Shown in pieces: positions 9,052 to 18,226 of a stretch of DNA of 32,951 bases; position 1 is the first letter of the stretch; every line of letters begins with the position of its first letter. Source of the stretch: Spirochaetia bacterium (GTDB lineage Bacteria > Spirochaetota > Spirochaetia > DSM-16054 > Sediminispirochaetaceae). Under the pieces are notes generated by a model, which was not told the origin of the DNA, did not search any database, and was given only the letters and a program-made list of their open reading frames with translations. Where the stretch lies: NCBI GenBank assembly GCA_021736475.1, contig JAIPFV010000024.1:1-32951 (forward strand). The letters run 5' to 3'. Both the position numbers and the translations under genes were made by a program.

Positions 9052-11857
9052 CCCGTAAAAAACCCCCCGTATATGACTGCGCTACCCTCACTATTTCTTC
9101 CGGCGTACCGGCTGCCACAATTTCGCCTCCGTTCTTGCCGCCCTCAGGACCAAGATCAATCACATGATCCGCCTGCTTAATTACATCTAGATTATGTTCA
9201 ATCAATATTACCGTATTCCCGCGGTCAACCAGGGCATGAAGAACTTCCATGAGCTTTTTTACATCGGCAAAGTGTAATCCGGTGGTAGGTTCATCGAGTA
9301 TATAAAGCGTTTTTCCGGTACTACGCTTCGAAAGTTCAAGGCTAAGTTTAACCCGCTGAGCCTCGCCTCCCGAGAGAGTGAGGGCGGACTGACCCAGCTT
9401 TATGTAATCAAGTCCAACCGCATGGAGGGTATCTAACCTGCGTTTAACCGCAGGAATTTTGGTGAAGAAACTGCGGGCTTCCTCTACATCCATCTCCAAA
9501 ATATCATGGATATTTTTGCCTTTATAACGCACATCAAGGGTTTCCTGATTAAAGCGCTTGCCTTTACATACATCGCAGGTCACATACACATCCGGCAAGA
9601 AGTGCATTTCGATCTTGATCGTACCATCACCATGACAGTGCTCGCAGCGCCCCCCTGCCACATTAAAAGAGAAACGCCCGGGTTTATACCCGCGGGCCTT
9701 TGCCTCCGGAAGAGCGGCAAATAACTCTCTGATTGGTGTGAACATTCCTACGTAAGTTGCGGGGTTGGAGCGAGGGGTTCTACCGATAGGGGCCTGGTCA
9801 ATATTTATAATCTTATCAACCTGCTCCTCGCCGTCAAGACCGGAATAGCTTCCTTCTGTAAGGTGGGTTCTTCCTACCCGGTTAGAGAGGGCCGGATAGA
9901 GTAAGTCGTTCATGAGGGTCGATTTTCCGGAACCGGATACGCCGGTAATGCCGATTAACTTGCCCAGTGGAAACTCTACCTCGATATTTTTCAGATTATG
10001 CTCTTTGGCACCCTTTAACAAAAGCGAAGTCCCCTTACCCGCTCTGCGCGTGGAGGGTCCTTGAATCTTTTCTTTTCCGGTTAGATATCTCCCGGTTAAA
10101 CTCTCATCGTTGTCGAGAATATCCTGAAGACTTCCTTGTGCAATTATGCTTCCTCCGTGAATTCCCGCACCGGGCCCAAGGTCGACTATATAATCGGCAG
10201 TGCGCAAGGTCATTTCATCATGCTCTACTACAATCAGGGTATTGCCGAGGTCCCGCAAATGTTTCAACGTACCAATCAGGCGCTCATTATCCCGCTGGTG
10301 CAGGCCAATTGTAGGTTCATCCAGAATGTACAGCACCCCTACCAGGGAGGAGCCTATCTGGGTTGCAAGACGTATCCGCTGCGCCTCGCCCCCTGATAGG
10401 GTGGCGGCCTTGCGTTCAAGTGTAAGGTATTCAAGCCCCACACTTTTCATAAATTCCAGCCGGCTGAGAATTTCCTTCATAATTTGTGTGGAAATCTTTT
10501 GCTCGGTTTCATCTAAGGATATGCTGCTAAAAAAATCGTAGGCCGTGTCGACCGCCATCAGAGTTGCACGGTGGATATCCATCCCGCCGACATATACCGA
10601 GAGAGCCTCCGGTTTCAGCCGCTTCCCTCCGCAGGCGGGACACTTTTTCTGGCTCATAAATTGTTCCAGCCAGTTTTTTACTCCATCCGATTTAGTCTCT
10701 AAATAGCGTCGTTTTAGATCGTTCAATATTCCTTTGAACTTTGAGTTGTATTCAAAGCGGCCTTGTCGGCGCTCGCTGACATAGCTCACGTGGATCTCAT
10801 CATCGCTTCCGTGAAGGAGAATATTGTAAATCTCTTCCGGCAGTTCATTAAAAGCTGTGTCGAGACTAAAATTATAGTGTTCGGCTAAAGATTCAAACCA
10901 GCTGCGGTGCCAGGCTGCCTCGGGGTTTGCAGTGGCAACAGCCCCCTGGTTGAAGGACAGGCTTTTATCCGGAATCACCAGGTCGGGGTCGAATTCCAGG
11001 GTATCTCCAATGCCGGAACAGGTCTCACATGCACCGTTTGGATTGTTGAACGAGAACAGACTGGGCTGCAGCTCGGGTAGACTTATGCCGCAGATTGGAC
11101 AGGCATTTTTCTGAGAAAAAAAGTGTTCCCGTTCTCCTTCATCGGTCTTATTGACGGCAACTAGAGTACCATCAGCGACCTCCAGAGCAGTTTCCACCGC
11201 CTCGGCAATCCGTTTGCGGGACTCAGGATCTATTTTTACCCGGGCTACCACTACATCAATATCATGTTTCTGTTTTTTCTCAAGATGGATCTGTTCATCT
11301 AAAGAGTAAATTTTGCCGTCGATGCGAACTCGGACAAATCCAGCCTTCTGGGTATCATCAATTATTTTTTGATGTTCCCCTTTTTTCCCACGTACCAGGG
11401 GCGCCAGAATCATAAGTTTTGTGCCGGGGGGAAAAGTAAGAATAGTATCGAGTATCTGGTCGACCGACTGCTCTTGAATCGGTCGACCACACACGGGGCA
11501 GTGCGGGTGTCCCACTCTCGCCCACAGCAGCCTAAAGTAGTCGTATATCTCGGTGACGGTACCTACAGTGGAGCGCGGATTCCGGTGAGTAGTTTTTTGT
11601 TCAATCGAAATTGCCGGAGACAAGCCTTCGATATAATCAATATCCGGCTTTTCCATCCGTCCAAGAAACTGGCGTGCATATGATGAGAGTGATTCTACAT
11701 AGCGACGTTGACCTTCAGCATAGATAGTATCGAAGGCTAAAGAGGACTTTCCTGAACCGCTCATACCCGACACCACAATAAGCGCATCCCGCGGTAATTC
11801 TATATCGATATTTTTTAGGTTATGCTGGCGAGCACCTTTTATTATGATCTTATCCAT
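9041..11857 (-). CDS. uvrA: Excinuclease ABC subunit UvrA
   Basis: 938 residues from the preferred ATG ([16 protein letters not shown], the typical UvrA N-terminus), 4 nt after the stop of the preceding gene. An ATG at 11893 would add 12 residues unlike the family and a 32-bp overlap. Two ABC ATPase modules are complete: P-loop GMSGSGKS (31-38) and GVSGSGKS in the second half, signatures [11 protein letters not shown] and [11 protein letters not shown], and Walker B LYILDEP in both. The zinc modules are present as CPVC, CPIC...CETC, CPAC and CEHC...CDVC cysteine pairs. UvrA dimers recognise bulky DNA lesions and load UvrB in nucleotide excision repair; uvrB and uvrC are not in the window. The length is normal for UvrA and no defect is visible. 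Confidence 0.97.
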   Translation of the reverse strand: MDKIIIKGARQHNLKNIDIELPRDALIVVSGMSGSGKSSLAFDTIYAEGQRRYVESLSSYARQFLGRMEKPDIDYIEGLSPAISIEQKTTHRNPRSTVGTVTEIYDYFRLLWARVGHPHCPVCGRPIQEQSVDQILDTILTFPPGTKLMILAPLVRGKKGEHQKIIDDTQKAGFVRVRIDGKIYSLDEQIHLEKKQKHDIDVVVARVKIDPESRKRIAEAVETALEVADGTLVAVNKTDEGEREHFFSQKNACPICGISLPELQPSLFSFNNPNGACETCSGIGDTLEFDPDLVIPDKSLSFNQGAVATANPEAAWHRSWFESLAEHYNFSLDTAFNELPEEIYNILLHGSDDEIHVSYVSERRQGRFEYNSKFKGILNDLKRRYLETKSDGVKNWLEQFMSQKKCPACGGKRLKPEALSVYVGGMDIHRATLMAVDTAYDFFSSISLDETEQKISTQIMKEILSRLEFMKSVGLEYLTLERKAATLSGGEAQRIRLATQIGSSLVGVLYILDEPTIGLHQRDNERLIGTLKHLRDLGNTLIVVEHDEMTLRTADYIVDLGPGAGIHGGSIIAQGSLQDILDNDESLTGRYLTGKEKIQGPSTRRAGKGTSLLLKGAKEHNLKNIEVEFPLGKLIGITGVSGSGKSTLMNDLLYPALSNRVGRTHLTEGSYSGLDGEEQVDKIINIDQAPIGRTPRSNPATYVGMFTPIRELFAALPEAKARGYKPGRFSFNVAGGRCEHCHGDGTIKIEMHFLPDVYVTCDVCKGKRFNQETLDVRYKGKNIHDILEMDVEEARSFFTKIPAVKRRLDTLHAVGLDYIKLGQSALTLSGGEAQRVKLSLELSKRSTGKTLYILDEPTTGLHFADVKKLMEVLHALVDRGNTVILIEHNLDVIKQADHVIDLGPEGGKNGGEIVAAGTPEEIVRVAQSYTGGFLRDVL

Positions 11858-11861
11858 GGAA

Positions 11862-12824
11862 CTACCTGTAGTGGAGCACTGTGGGCAATACATCCAAATT
11901 AGGAGAACCTAACTGGTTTCGCGACAGATTTGCCCATTTACCGGCTTCGGGATGCGTGGCTACGAGGGTCCAAATTTTTTTCGCCTCTTCCTCTGCATCG
12001 CTTGCCAGCATAGCTAAAGCTAACAAGTAGAGTTGACGATATAAACCGACGGTATTGAAATACTCTTTTATGTGCAGCACATCTCTGGAATCTTTCAGCA
12101 GTAAAGCGGTATTACGTGTAAAAAAAAGTTCCAGTCCAGGATTCATTTCGTAGTGTACAAATACATATTCAGGGTCTCGATCCTGCAGAACCTCTATAGC
12201 TAAAGAGAGAGAGGTGGTAACCGACAAGAGCAGATTTTGAAGAGCACTGCGGTAATTACCCTGTTGAAGTGCAAGCAGCCCAAGCTGCTCATAGGCTGCG
12301 CGGACCGGTTTATCGTTCATACGGTAGAGCTCTAACAACTTGTCGGGGCCTTCATTCAGGAACTTTCTTCGCATTGCCTCAATACGCTCTTCCGGCAGGG
12401 GATCTATTTCAGCTTCATCGACAACAGCTTGGAGGTACGTGTGCATGCTTTCCCAATCTTCAAGCCTTCTAGCTACTTCTGCTAAACTGTAGTATGCATT
12501 AATGCGTTCGGATTGGGGGAAAAAATTACGCTCCTCAGATAATGCATCTTTGTATTTTGCCATAGCTGCCGTGTACTCGCCCTCAGCGGCGAATACATGG
12601 CCGATCCACATATGGACATTTGCATATTGAGGGTCATCTTCGGCAATGGTTCTAAATATAGACAAGGCGGAGCCCAGCTGTCCCGCATCGTAATTTTGAA
12701 TACCTTGTTCCATCCTAAGCCACTGCGGCAGGGGTTTATCCTGGCAATATAAAAAAGCGGTAGTAAAAAATAACAAGGCAACTAAAACACAAATCTGTAT
12801 GAGCGGCTTTAGTCGTGTGTTCAC
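11862..12824 (-). CDS. Exported TPR-repeat protein
   Basis: 320 residues. The N-terminus has the shape of a signal peptide: a basic start (NTRLK), a hydrophobic run [18 protein letters not shown], then polar QDKPLP. A cysteine is near the cleavage site (FLYC) but the residue before it is Tyr, so a lipobox is doubtful. The mature part is helical with tetratricopeptide-like repeats ([50 protein letters not shown]). The start is GTG, sharing a GTGA overlap with the ispG stop, with AGGAG 11 nt upstream. Standing between ispG and uvrA, next to an LptD-like gene, it may be part of periplasmic or envelope assembly, but that is only inference from position. I do not recognise a named family beyond TPR. 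Confidence 0.82.
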   Translation of the reverse strand: MNTRLKPLIQICVLVALLFFTTAFLYCQDKPLPQWLRMEQGIQNYDAGQLGSALSIFRTIAEDDPQYANVHMWIGHVFAAEGEYTAAMAKYKDALSEERNFFPQSERINAYYSLAEVARRLEDWESMHTYLQAVVDEAEIDPLPEERIEAMRRKFLNEGPDKLLELYRMNDKPVRAAYEQLGLLALQQGNYRSALQNLLLSVTTSLSLAIEVLQDRDPEYVFVHYEMNPGLELFFTRNTALLLKDSRDVLHIKEYFNTVGLYRQLYLLALAMLASDAEEEAKKIWTLVATHPEAGKWANLSRNQLGSPNLDVLPTVLHYR

Positions 12825-13858
12825 AGTTTTTCCAACTCCTCTACAAATGCTTCGAAGGCTTCCGCTTCTTTCACTTTTCGCAGTATTTCACCATTTTTGA
12901 AAAGTATAATCTCTTTTCCCGCACCGGTAATACCAAGATCGGCGTGGCGGGCCTCGCCCGGACCATTGACTACACAACCCATTATCGCAACCGTAATATT
13001 CTTCTCTAACCCGTAGAGTACCGGCGCCAGTTTTTCTACGAAACTGTGGGTATCGAAGGTAGCCCGTCCGCATCGCGGACAAGAGATAATAGCCGGTCTG
13101 TTAATTCCCATACCGGCGGCACCTAATATCTCTTGTCCGGTGATAACCTCGTTCACCGGCGTATCGGAGAGGCTTACTCTGAGGGTATCTCCGATACCCT
13201 TTTCCAACAGCTTCACCATGGCCACACTGCTCTTCACAACTCCCGGAATAAGCGGACCGGCTTCGGTTACACCAAGATGCAGGGGATAGGGATACTTTTC
13301 GGCAAACAGTTCATTCGCATGCACGGTAGTATTAATGTCGGAAGCTTTTAATGAAAACACAATACTCTCGTAATTAAGCTGCTGAAAGGCATCCATCTCT
13401 CTTTCTGCTGCAGTGACCATCGCTCTGGAAATATCTGGCTCCTGCCTTAGCTCCTTCGGTAGAGACCCGCTGTTTACACCTACACGTATGGGCACCAGTG
13501 TATCGGCGGCAGCCCTTATTACCTCCTCAACTTTCCATCGTGCGCCAATATTACCCGGGTTGATTCTAATCTTATCAATTCCCCCATGGATACACTGCAA
13601 AGCAAGTCGATAATCGTAATGGATATCCGCAACCAAAGGCAGAGGGCTTTTCTGAGAAAGCTCTATTAACAAATTAGCCGCATCCTCATTCGGCACTGCA
13701 AAGCGAACAAAGGCACATCCAACCTGTTTTAATCGACTCAGCTGATCAATTACAGGCTGCAGGTTGCGGGTAAGCGGATCTTTCCACATGGTTTGCACTG
13801 CAACCGGTGCACCTCCGCCTATCGGAAGGTTTCCTATTTTTACCTTATGTGTTTTCAT
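12821..13858 (-). CDS. ispG: 4-hydroxy-3-methylbut-2-enyl diphosphate synthase IspG (GcpE)
   Basis: 345 residues, the short two-domain bacterial form. The 4Fe-4S ligands are visible as Cys260 and Cys263 (CPRCGR) and Cys295 (GCVVNGPGE), with the catalytic Glu302 in NGPGEA. The N-terminal TIM-barrel blocks VADIHYDYRLAL and DKIRINPGNIG are clear. IspG reductively converts MEcPP to HMBPP in the non-mevalonate isoprenoid pathway in the cytoplasm, feeding undecaprenyl carriers and quinones. The gene follows a strong terminator and heads the long minus-strand block. No Shine-Dalgarno precedes the ATG; instead TATAGT lies exactly 6 nt before it, so the mRNA may be leaderless. Its stop overlaps the next gene by 4 bp. 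Confidence 0.96.
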   Translation of the reverse strand: MKTHKVKIGNLPIGGGAPVAVQTMWKDPLTRNLQPVIDQLSRLKQVGCAFVRFAVPNEDAANLLIELSQKSPLPLVADIHYDYRLALQCIHGGIDKIRINPGNIGARWKVEEVIRAAADTLVPIRVGVNSGSLPKELRQEPDISRAMVTAAEREMDAFQQLNYESIVFSLKASDINTTVHANELFAEKYPYPLHLGVTEAGPLIPGVVKSSVAMVKLLEKGIGDTLRVSLSDTPVNEVITGQEILGAAGMGINRPAIISCPRCGRATFDTHSFVEKLAPVLYGLEKNITVAIMGCVVNGPGEARHADLGITGAGKEIILFKNGEILRKVKEAEAFEAFVEELEKL

Positions 13859-13864
13859 GTTACT

Positions 13865-13870
13865 ACTATA
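13865..13870 (-). promoter_or_regulatory. Candidate -10 element for ispG
   Basis: On the minus strand TATAGT lies 6 nt upstream of the ispG ATG and directly downstream of the V-ATPase terminator T-tract. No convincing -35 box is found at 16-18 nt upstream, where the terminator stem sits, so this may be a weak promoter, or ispG may depend on readthrough. Confidence 0.3.
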
Positions 13871-13914
13871 CCAAAATTAAAAAGGCGAAACACCCTTTTT
13901 GAGTGTTTCGCCTT
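13871..13914 (-). terminator. Intrinsic terminator after the V-ATPase operon
   Basis: A 12-bp perfect stem (13882-13893 with 13903-13914; AAGGCGAAACAC) closes a 9-nt loop. On the minus strand it is followed by TTTTTAATTTT, the classical layout. It lies 57 bp beyond the atpK stop codon and separates that operon from ispG. The opposite strand has only TTGAAAAA after the stem, so it works mainly for minus-strand transcripts. Confidence 0.9.
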
Positions 13915-13970
13915 GAAAAAACTATTATCTTCTTGTTTATGCACACTTAGTACCAAGACTTCCTATAGGT

Positions 13971-14399
13971 CTATACTACGCCCATTAAAAATACCATTAC
14001 AAACAGGGCTACCGTTTCTACCAGCCCAAGAACCATGATGTAGTTACCGAACCCTTTTCCTGTCTCGGCCAGTGCATCCGATGCGGCGGCGCCGGCTTTG
14101 CCCTGGAAGGCGGCGGAAAAACCCATTGCTAAACCACCGAACAAACCTGCTCCGAGGATAAGCCAAGGGCTGTTGTCTCCCGCGGCCTGATAAAGGGTGT
14201 TCATCAGAATATAGCCGTAAATTGTCTGTGTAAGAGGTGCACCGACAAAAGCGATCAAGGTAAACGGGGCCGGTTTATTTTGAGCAAAACACTTTTTCCA
14301 GGCTCCCACAGCTGCCATACCGGCTGATCCGGCTCCAATAGCAGATCCACAGGCGGCTAATGCTAAAGCCGCTCCGATTCCCAACAGTCCAAAATCCAT
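13971..14399 (-). CDS. atpK: V-type ATPase subunit K (proteolipid ring, double hairpin)
   Basis: 142 residues forming four hydrophobic helices, i.e. two fused hairpins as in the K subunit of Enterococcus hirae. The first half has GSAIGAGSAGMAAVG. The single ion-binding carboxylate is Glu128 in the fourth helix (LGLVETVALF). The helix-2 motif LTQTIYG and Gln99 in FQGKAG match the side-chain Na+ ligands of E. hirae NtpK (T64, Q65, Y68, Q110, E139), so Na+ coupling is inferred. The subunit forms the rotating membrane ring. A clear ribosome site (AAGGAG, 7 nt) precedes the ATG. It is the last gene of the operon, as in treponemes, and a terminator follows. Confidence 0.93.
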   Translation of the reverse strand: MDFGLLGIGAALALAACGSAIGAGSAGMAAVGAWKKCFAQNKPAPFTLIAFVGAPLTQTIYGYILMNTLYQAAGDNSPWLILGAGLFGGLAMGFSAAFQGKAGAAASDALAETGKGFGNYIMVLGLVETVALFVMVFLMGVV

Positions 14400-14425
14400 T
14401 ATGTTTCTCCTTCTTTCCTAGTTTA

Positions 14426-16315
14426 TTACTTTTCTTGTCTATTGCGAAAGGGATCATACGGAATCCCTGTCCACTCCATACCCAGGTGGCCGGAGAACTC
14501 CAGCAAGTTAAGCCGCACCCCATGAACCACCACCGATAACGCTGCCATCGCCATATTGAGCCCGTGTCCGATTAGCAGAATAATTATTCCGCCGATTATG
14601 CCCACCACGGTATTTCCCATATCTGCCGCCATTGAGTTGAAACTCTTGGCAATTTCTACCGTTGCAAGCCCAACTGCAAACAGACGGATATAACTGATTA
14701 TATCGGAAAATGCCGATATTGAGTCTAAAGCCTTCGGCATAAAGTTCGCCAGCCCTTTAAAGATTCCTTTAAAGAAATTGCCCTCCTGCTCTGACAGCAA
14801 CAGTACCAACGCCAGTCCGGTAAAAATCATGTACAAGCTGAACTGCGGAACCGGATACTGCTCCGGATCTAGAACCAGGTACAAGACCACGTAATAGAGA
14901 CCCAGTACCATCGACAGCCAGCCAAGTTCGGCAATTGCCTTTAGGCGGTTATTTCTCTTCCAGCGGTACAGAAAGTTCCACACATGGGCGATACTCAACT
15001 GGATGGTACCTATGACAAAACAGAGATGCTGGATGGTCTGCATGCTGGCCTCTCCACCGAAACCGGAAATTGGTTCGTAGGTGAGCCATGCAAAAAACGG
15101 GATTTGAGAAATAGTTACAGAACCGAACCATACTCCGCTCAAAGCACCCCATATTACAGTTGCACCGCCGAATACCAGCATCAATTTCTGCATTTCCGAA
15201 AGTGCTTCCCCGGCTCGTTTCTTCTTTACCACGGTATACAGGGTAGTACCCAAAAGGAGAGTTCCGTATCCGGCATCCCCGATTATCATTGCAAAAAATA
15301 TGGTGAGGAAGAATAGAAGATATGCACTTATGTCGTATTCGTAGTATCCGGGTATCGTTCCGAGAAAATCCAATACGGGTTTTACAATTTTTACCGCTTT
15401 TGGGTTTTCTACCTTGGTGGGTATAGGCTCTTCAGGATCCGGATCTTGAATAAGAAGGGCCCAGCCATGAGTAGCGGCACCCTTTTTCAGTTTATCTATT
15501 CTATTTTCCGGCACATATCCGCCTAAATAGATTAGCTCATCCTCCTGACTCAAACCGGACCTTACCTGTTCAAACTCAATATCCTGATCAATCTGTACCA
15601 GCGCCTTCTCAAGTAACTTTCGATACTTGGCCAGCTTAATCATTTCATTATCTATCTGCTCAATTTCCTTGGCATGCCCGGCACGTTCCTGCTCCATTTG
15701 AGAGTAAGAGAGCTGGGGTAATTCAAACTCGGAGAATTTCTCCCCCAGATCAGAACCATCCTCTACGAATGCAGCCATAATTGACCTTGATTTTTCGGTA
15801 TAGACTTCGAATTTGGTAATATCATCCGGAAACTCGCTGCGTTTTTCCTTGGTGACTATAAAGAGGTGAAGGTTAAGCCCCTTTTCCCGCAATTTGCTTA
15901 TATCCTGCGGTTCAAAGTCGCCCAAGGGCTGCACACGCTCCATCTCGCGAACTAACTTATCGATGGCCTCGCGGTGGCTGCTTTTTTGCTCCTGCTGCTG
16001 TTCTACTCGTTTGGCAATTTCGATAGCTTCCTCAACTTCCTTGGAAGAGAGGTAGTGGTCCGCTGTCTTTTTAGGGCCTTCATCAATATCCTGGTCTGCA
16101 GCCTGATCGTTAGATTCTTCTGCAGCAATATCCGCCGGAAGCATGAACTGTGATCGTTCAAGGAGCGACCTTTTCTTCTGTAGGTCATCGAGCGTATCGC
16201 TCTGTCCCTGTATCTCTTCAAGGTGAAGGACTCCAATATCCCGCAGCCGTTTAAGCGTTTCGGTACGCTTAGATTCCTGAGCTACCAGATAAACCTTTTT
16301 CATTGTTACTATCAT
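14426..16315 (-). CDS. atpI: V-type ATPase subunit I (a-subunit homologue)
   Basis: 629 residues. The N-terminal half (about 1-320) is soluble and charged with coiled-coil stretches, forming the peripheral arm; an acidic insert lies around residues 60-80. The C-terminal half has about eight membrane helices. The essential stator arginine is visible as Arg544 in DIISYIRLFAVGLA, next to Glu554, the pattern of subunit I. It provides the ion half-channels facing the K ring. The start ATG is 3 nt after the atpD stop, with AAGGTGA inside the end of atpD; a second ATG four codons later (MKKVYLV) is an alternative. Length and order D-I-K are as in other spirochaete V-ATPase operons. Confidence 0.94.
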   Translation of the reverse strand: MIVTMKKVYLVAQESKRTETLKRLRDIGVLHLEEIQGQSDTLDDLQKKRSLLERSQFMLPADIAAEESNDQAADQDIDEGPKKTADHYLSSKEVEEAIEIAKRVEQQQEQKSSHREAIDKLVREMERVQPLGDFEPQDISKLREKGLNLHLFIVTKEKRSEFPDDITKFEVYTEKSRSIMAAFVEDGSDLGEKFSEFELPQLSYSQMEQERAGHAKEIEQIDNEMIKLAKYRKLLEKALVQIDQDIEFEQVRSGLSQEDELIYLGGYVPENRIDKLKKGAATHGWALLIQDPDPEEPIPTKVENPKAVKIVKPVLDFLGTIPGYYEYDISAYLLFFLTIFFAMIIGDAGYGTLLLGTTLYTVVKKKRAGEALSEMQKLMLVFGGATVIWGALSGVWFGSVTISQIPFFAWLTYEPISGFGGEASMQTIQHLCFVIGTIQLSIAHVWNFLYRWKRNNRLKAIAELGWLSMVLGLYYVVLYLVLDPEQYPVPQFSLYMIFTGLALVLLLSEQEGNFFKGIFKGLANFMPKALDSISAFSDIISYIRLFAVGLATVEIAKSFNSMAADMGNTVVGIIGGIIILLIGHGLNMAMAALSVVVHGVRLNLLEFSGHLGMEWTGIPYDPFRNRQEK

Positions 16316-16318
16316 AGG

Positions 16319-16915
16319 TTATTTCACCTTTTCGATTTTATTCTTGGCCATTTTCCCGCGGACAACTGCCGCCGTCTGCTGGTCGCCAAGATAAATTTGT
16401 ATTTTACGGATATTCTCTTTGGTCTCGGGTATCATCACCTTTTCAAATAGGTTCACCCGCTGAGTGGTAATCCGTAACTCATCGCTTAACAGCTCAATTT
16501 GCCGCTTTAAGACATCTATTCTGGCATCGAGTTCGGCAATCCGTTTTATCGCATCGATGCCTCTATCTGTCCACAGGGGCTTGGTAAATAAGTCGTAGGG
16601 TATTTCCTGCAGTTCCAGGCTCTTGAACACCGGAATATCTACACCCGCTATATTACCGGTTTCCCTTTCAATTCGTTCGACTTTGATCAGATTTTCCATA
16701 CCGATATCCTCACCAAAAACGGCAATCCATTTATCCAGCTCTTCCTGAAGTGTACGGCGTTCTTGCTCAATTTGACGAACCTTGCTCTCGACCTGACGAA
16801 TTACCATCTGCAATTGCTGTTTCTTGAGCATAAGAGTCGGAAGGTACCGCTGAAACCGCTTAAGGGAGTCTTTCTGTTTTTTCAGTTCGTTCTTTGTAAG
16901 CTTAACCTTCGCCAT
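16319..16915 (-). CDS. atpD: V-type ATPase subunit D (central stalk)
   Basis: 198 residues, mostly two long helices forming a coiled coil, as expected for the central rotor shaft. The N-terminal motif KLTKNELKKQKDSLKRFQRY is typical of subunit D, with the second helix (LLSDELRITTQRVNLFEKVMIP) near the C-terminus. It transmits torque between the A3B3 head and the K ring. The ATG lies 3 nt after the atpB stop, so translation is probably coupled. Subunit F, which usually binds D in the shaft, has no recognisable gene in this operon. Confidence 0.93.
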   Translation of the reverse strand: MAKVKLTKNELKKQKDSLKRFQRYLPTLMLKKQQLQMVIRQVESKVRQIEQERRTLQEELDKWIAVFGEDIGMENLIKVERIERETGNIAGVDIPVFKSLELQEIPYDLFTKPLWTDRGIDAIKRIAELDARIDVLKRQIELLSDELRITTQRVNLFEKVMIPETKENIRKIQIYLGDQQTAAVVRGKMAKNKIEKVK

Positions 16916-16918
16916 AAT

Positions 16919-18226
16919 CTAGTTGAGATCCTCTTTGTTCGGCCAGAACTGCTTTAACAGTCCGGTCCGCAGACCCGTTTCTTCCGGGGTAAAACATTCC
17001 GCCATAATCTCCCAGCCTCGGTCGAGAGCCTGTTCGAGTGGAATATTCACCGAAAGATCCATCATCCGTTCCTCAAAGATCTGCCCGTATTTGAGCAGTT
17101 TATTGTCCCAATCGGTCATTCGGAAGCCCATCGATTTTTTCTCCAGGGATTCCTTGTAATTTGCATAGAGGCGTATCATTCCGTCCATCAAGGAACGGTG
17201 GTCTTCACGGGTGTCCTTATTTACCATCTGTTTCAAACGGCTGAGGGAACCAAAAGGTTCTATTCGACCATTGCTCAGATAATACTGTCCTTCGGTAATA
17301 TAGCCGGTATTATCAGGAACCGGATGGGTTACATCATCGCCGGGCATAGTAGTGGCGGCCAAAATGGTGATGGACCCCGACCCCTCAAAGTCAACCGCTT
17401 TTTCGTATCTGGCAGCCAGCTGACTGTAAAGGTCTCCAGGATAACCCCGGTTGGAGGGGACCTGTTCCATAGTAATGGCAATCTCTTTCATTGCATCGGC
17501 AAAGTTGGTCATATCCGACAGCAGTACCAGCACCCGTTTGCCCTCTAGGGCAAAGCGTTCGGCTACTGCCAGTGAAATATCGGGGACCAGTAGACACTCA
17601 ACCACAGGGTCGGAAGCTGTGTGTACAAAGAAGATGGTGCGGCTCATCGCCCCTCCCTCTTCCAGGGCATTCTTAAAGAAAAGATAATCGTCGTATTTTA
17701 ATCCCATTCCGCCCAGGATGATCATATCAACCTCGGCCTGCATTGCAATCCGCGATAAAAGGGGGTTATACGGTTCACCGGATACGGAAAAAATTGGTAG
17801 TTTCTGGCTTTCTACCAAAGAGTTAAACACATCGATCATGGGGATACCGGTACGAATCATATTGCGGGGAATAATACGCTTGGCCGGGTTTACCGAAGGC
17901 CCGCCAATAGGAATCATATTTTCATCCAGCTCCGGTCCGTTATCGCGGGGGCGACCGCTTCCGGTAAAAATACGGCCTAGAAGATCTTCAGAGAAGGAAA
18001 CCTGCATCGAGTGGCCTAAAAAGCGTACTTCATCTCCGGTTGAAATGCCCCGTCCGCCGGCGAAGACCTGCAACGAAACTTTTGGGCCGTCTAAACGGAT
18101 AACATTGGCAAGGGAATCGCCGTATTTACTGCTGACTACAGCCAGATCGTCGTAACGCACATTGTCCGCGGTAACGGTAATAACATTACCGGCAATTCTC
18201 TCGATTTTACTGTATATCTTACGCAT
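16919..18226 (-). CDS. atpB: V-type ATPase subunit B
   Basis: 435 residues from an ATG that overlaps the end of atpA by 8 bp, with AAGGAG 7 nt upstream. A longer frame from 18301 adds a basic stretch lying wholly inside atpA and is rejected. The start [16 protein letters not shown] matches the beta-barrel domain of B subunits. Characteristic blocks are [36 protein letters not shown] and [17 protein letters not shown]. In place of a P-loop it has SVSGEPYN, as expected for this non-catalytic nucleotide-binding subunit. It alternates with A in the hexameric cytoplasmic head. Confidence 0.95.
   Translation of the reverse strand: MRKIYSKIERIAGNVITVTADNVRYDDLAVVSSKYGDSLANVIRLDGPKVSLQVFAGGRGISTGDEVRFLGHSMQVSFSEDLLGRIFTGSGRPRDNGPELDENMIPIGGPSVNPAKRIIPRNMIRTGIPMIDVFNSLVESQKLPIFSVSGEPYNPLLSRIAMQAEVDMIILGGMGLKYDDYLFFKNALEEGGAMSRTIFFVHTASDPVVECLLVPDISLAVAERFALEGKRVLVLLSDMTNFADAMKEIAITMEQVPSNRGYPGDLYSQLAARYEKAVDFEGSGSITILAATTMPGDDVTHPVPDNTGYITEGQYYLSNGRIEPFGSLSRLKQMVNKDTREDHRSLMDGMIRLYANYKESLEKKSMGFRMTDWDNKLLKYGQIFEERMMDLSVNIPLEQALDRGWEIMAECFTPEETGLRTGLLKQFWPNKEDLN

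Noticed and set aside
11858-11893. Longer uvrA N-terminus starting at an upstream ATG and containing a CPQC motif
   Set aside because: It overlaps the end of the TPR gene by 32 bp, adds residues not found in UvrA, and the family start (MDKIIIKG) has its own ATG just after the preceding stop.
11889-12820. Lipoprotein call for the TPR protein because of a Cys near the signal-peptide end
   Set aside because: The residue before the Cys is Tyr and the lipobox is otherwise poor, even by relaxed spirochaete rules.
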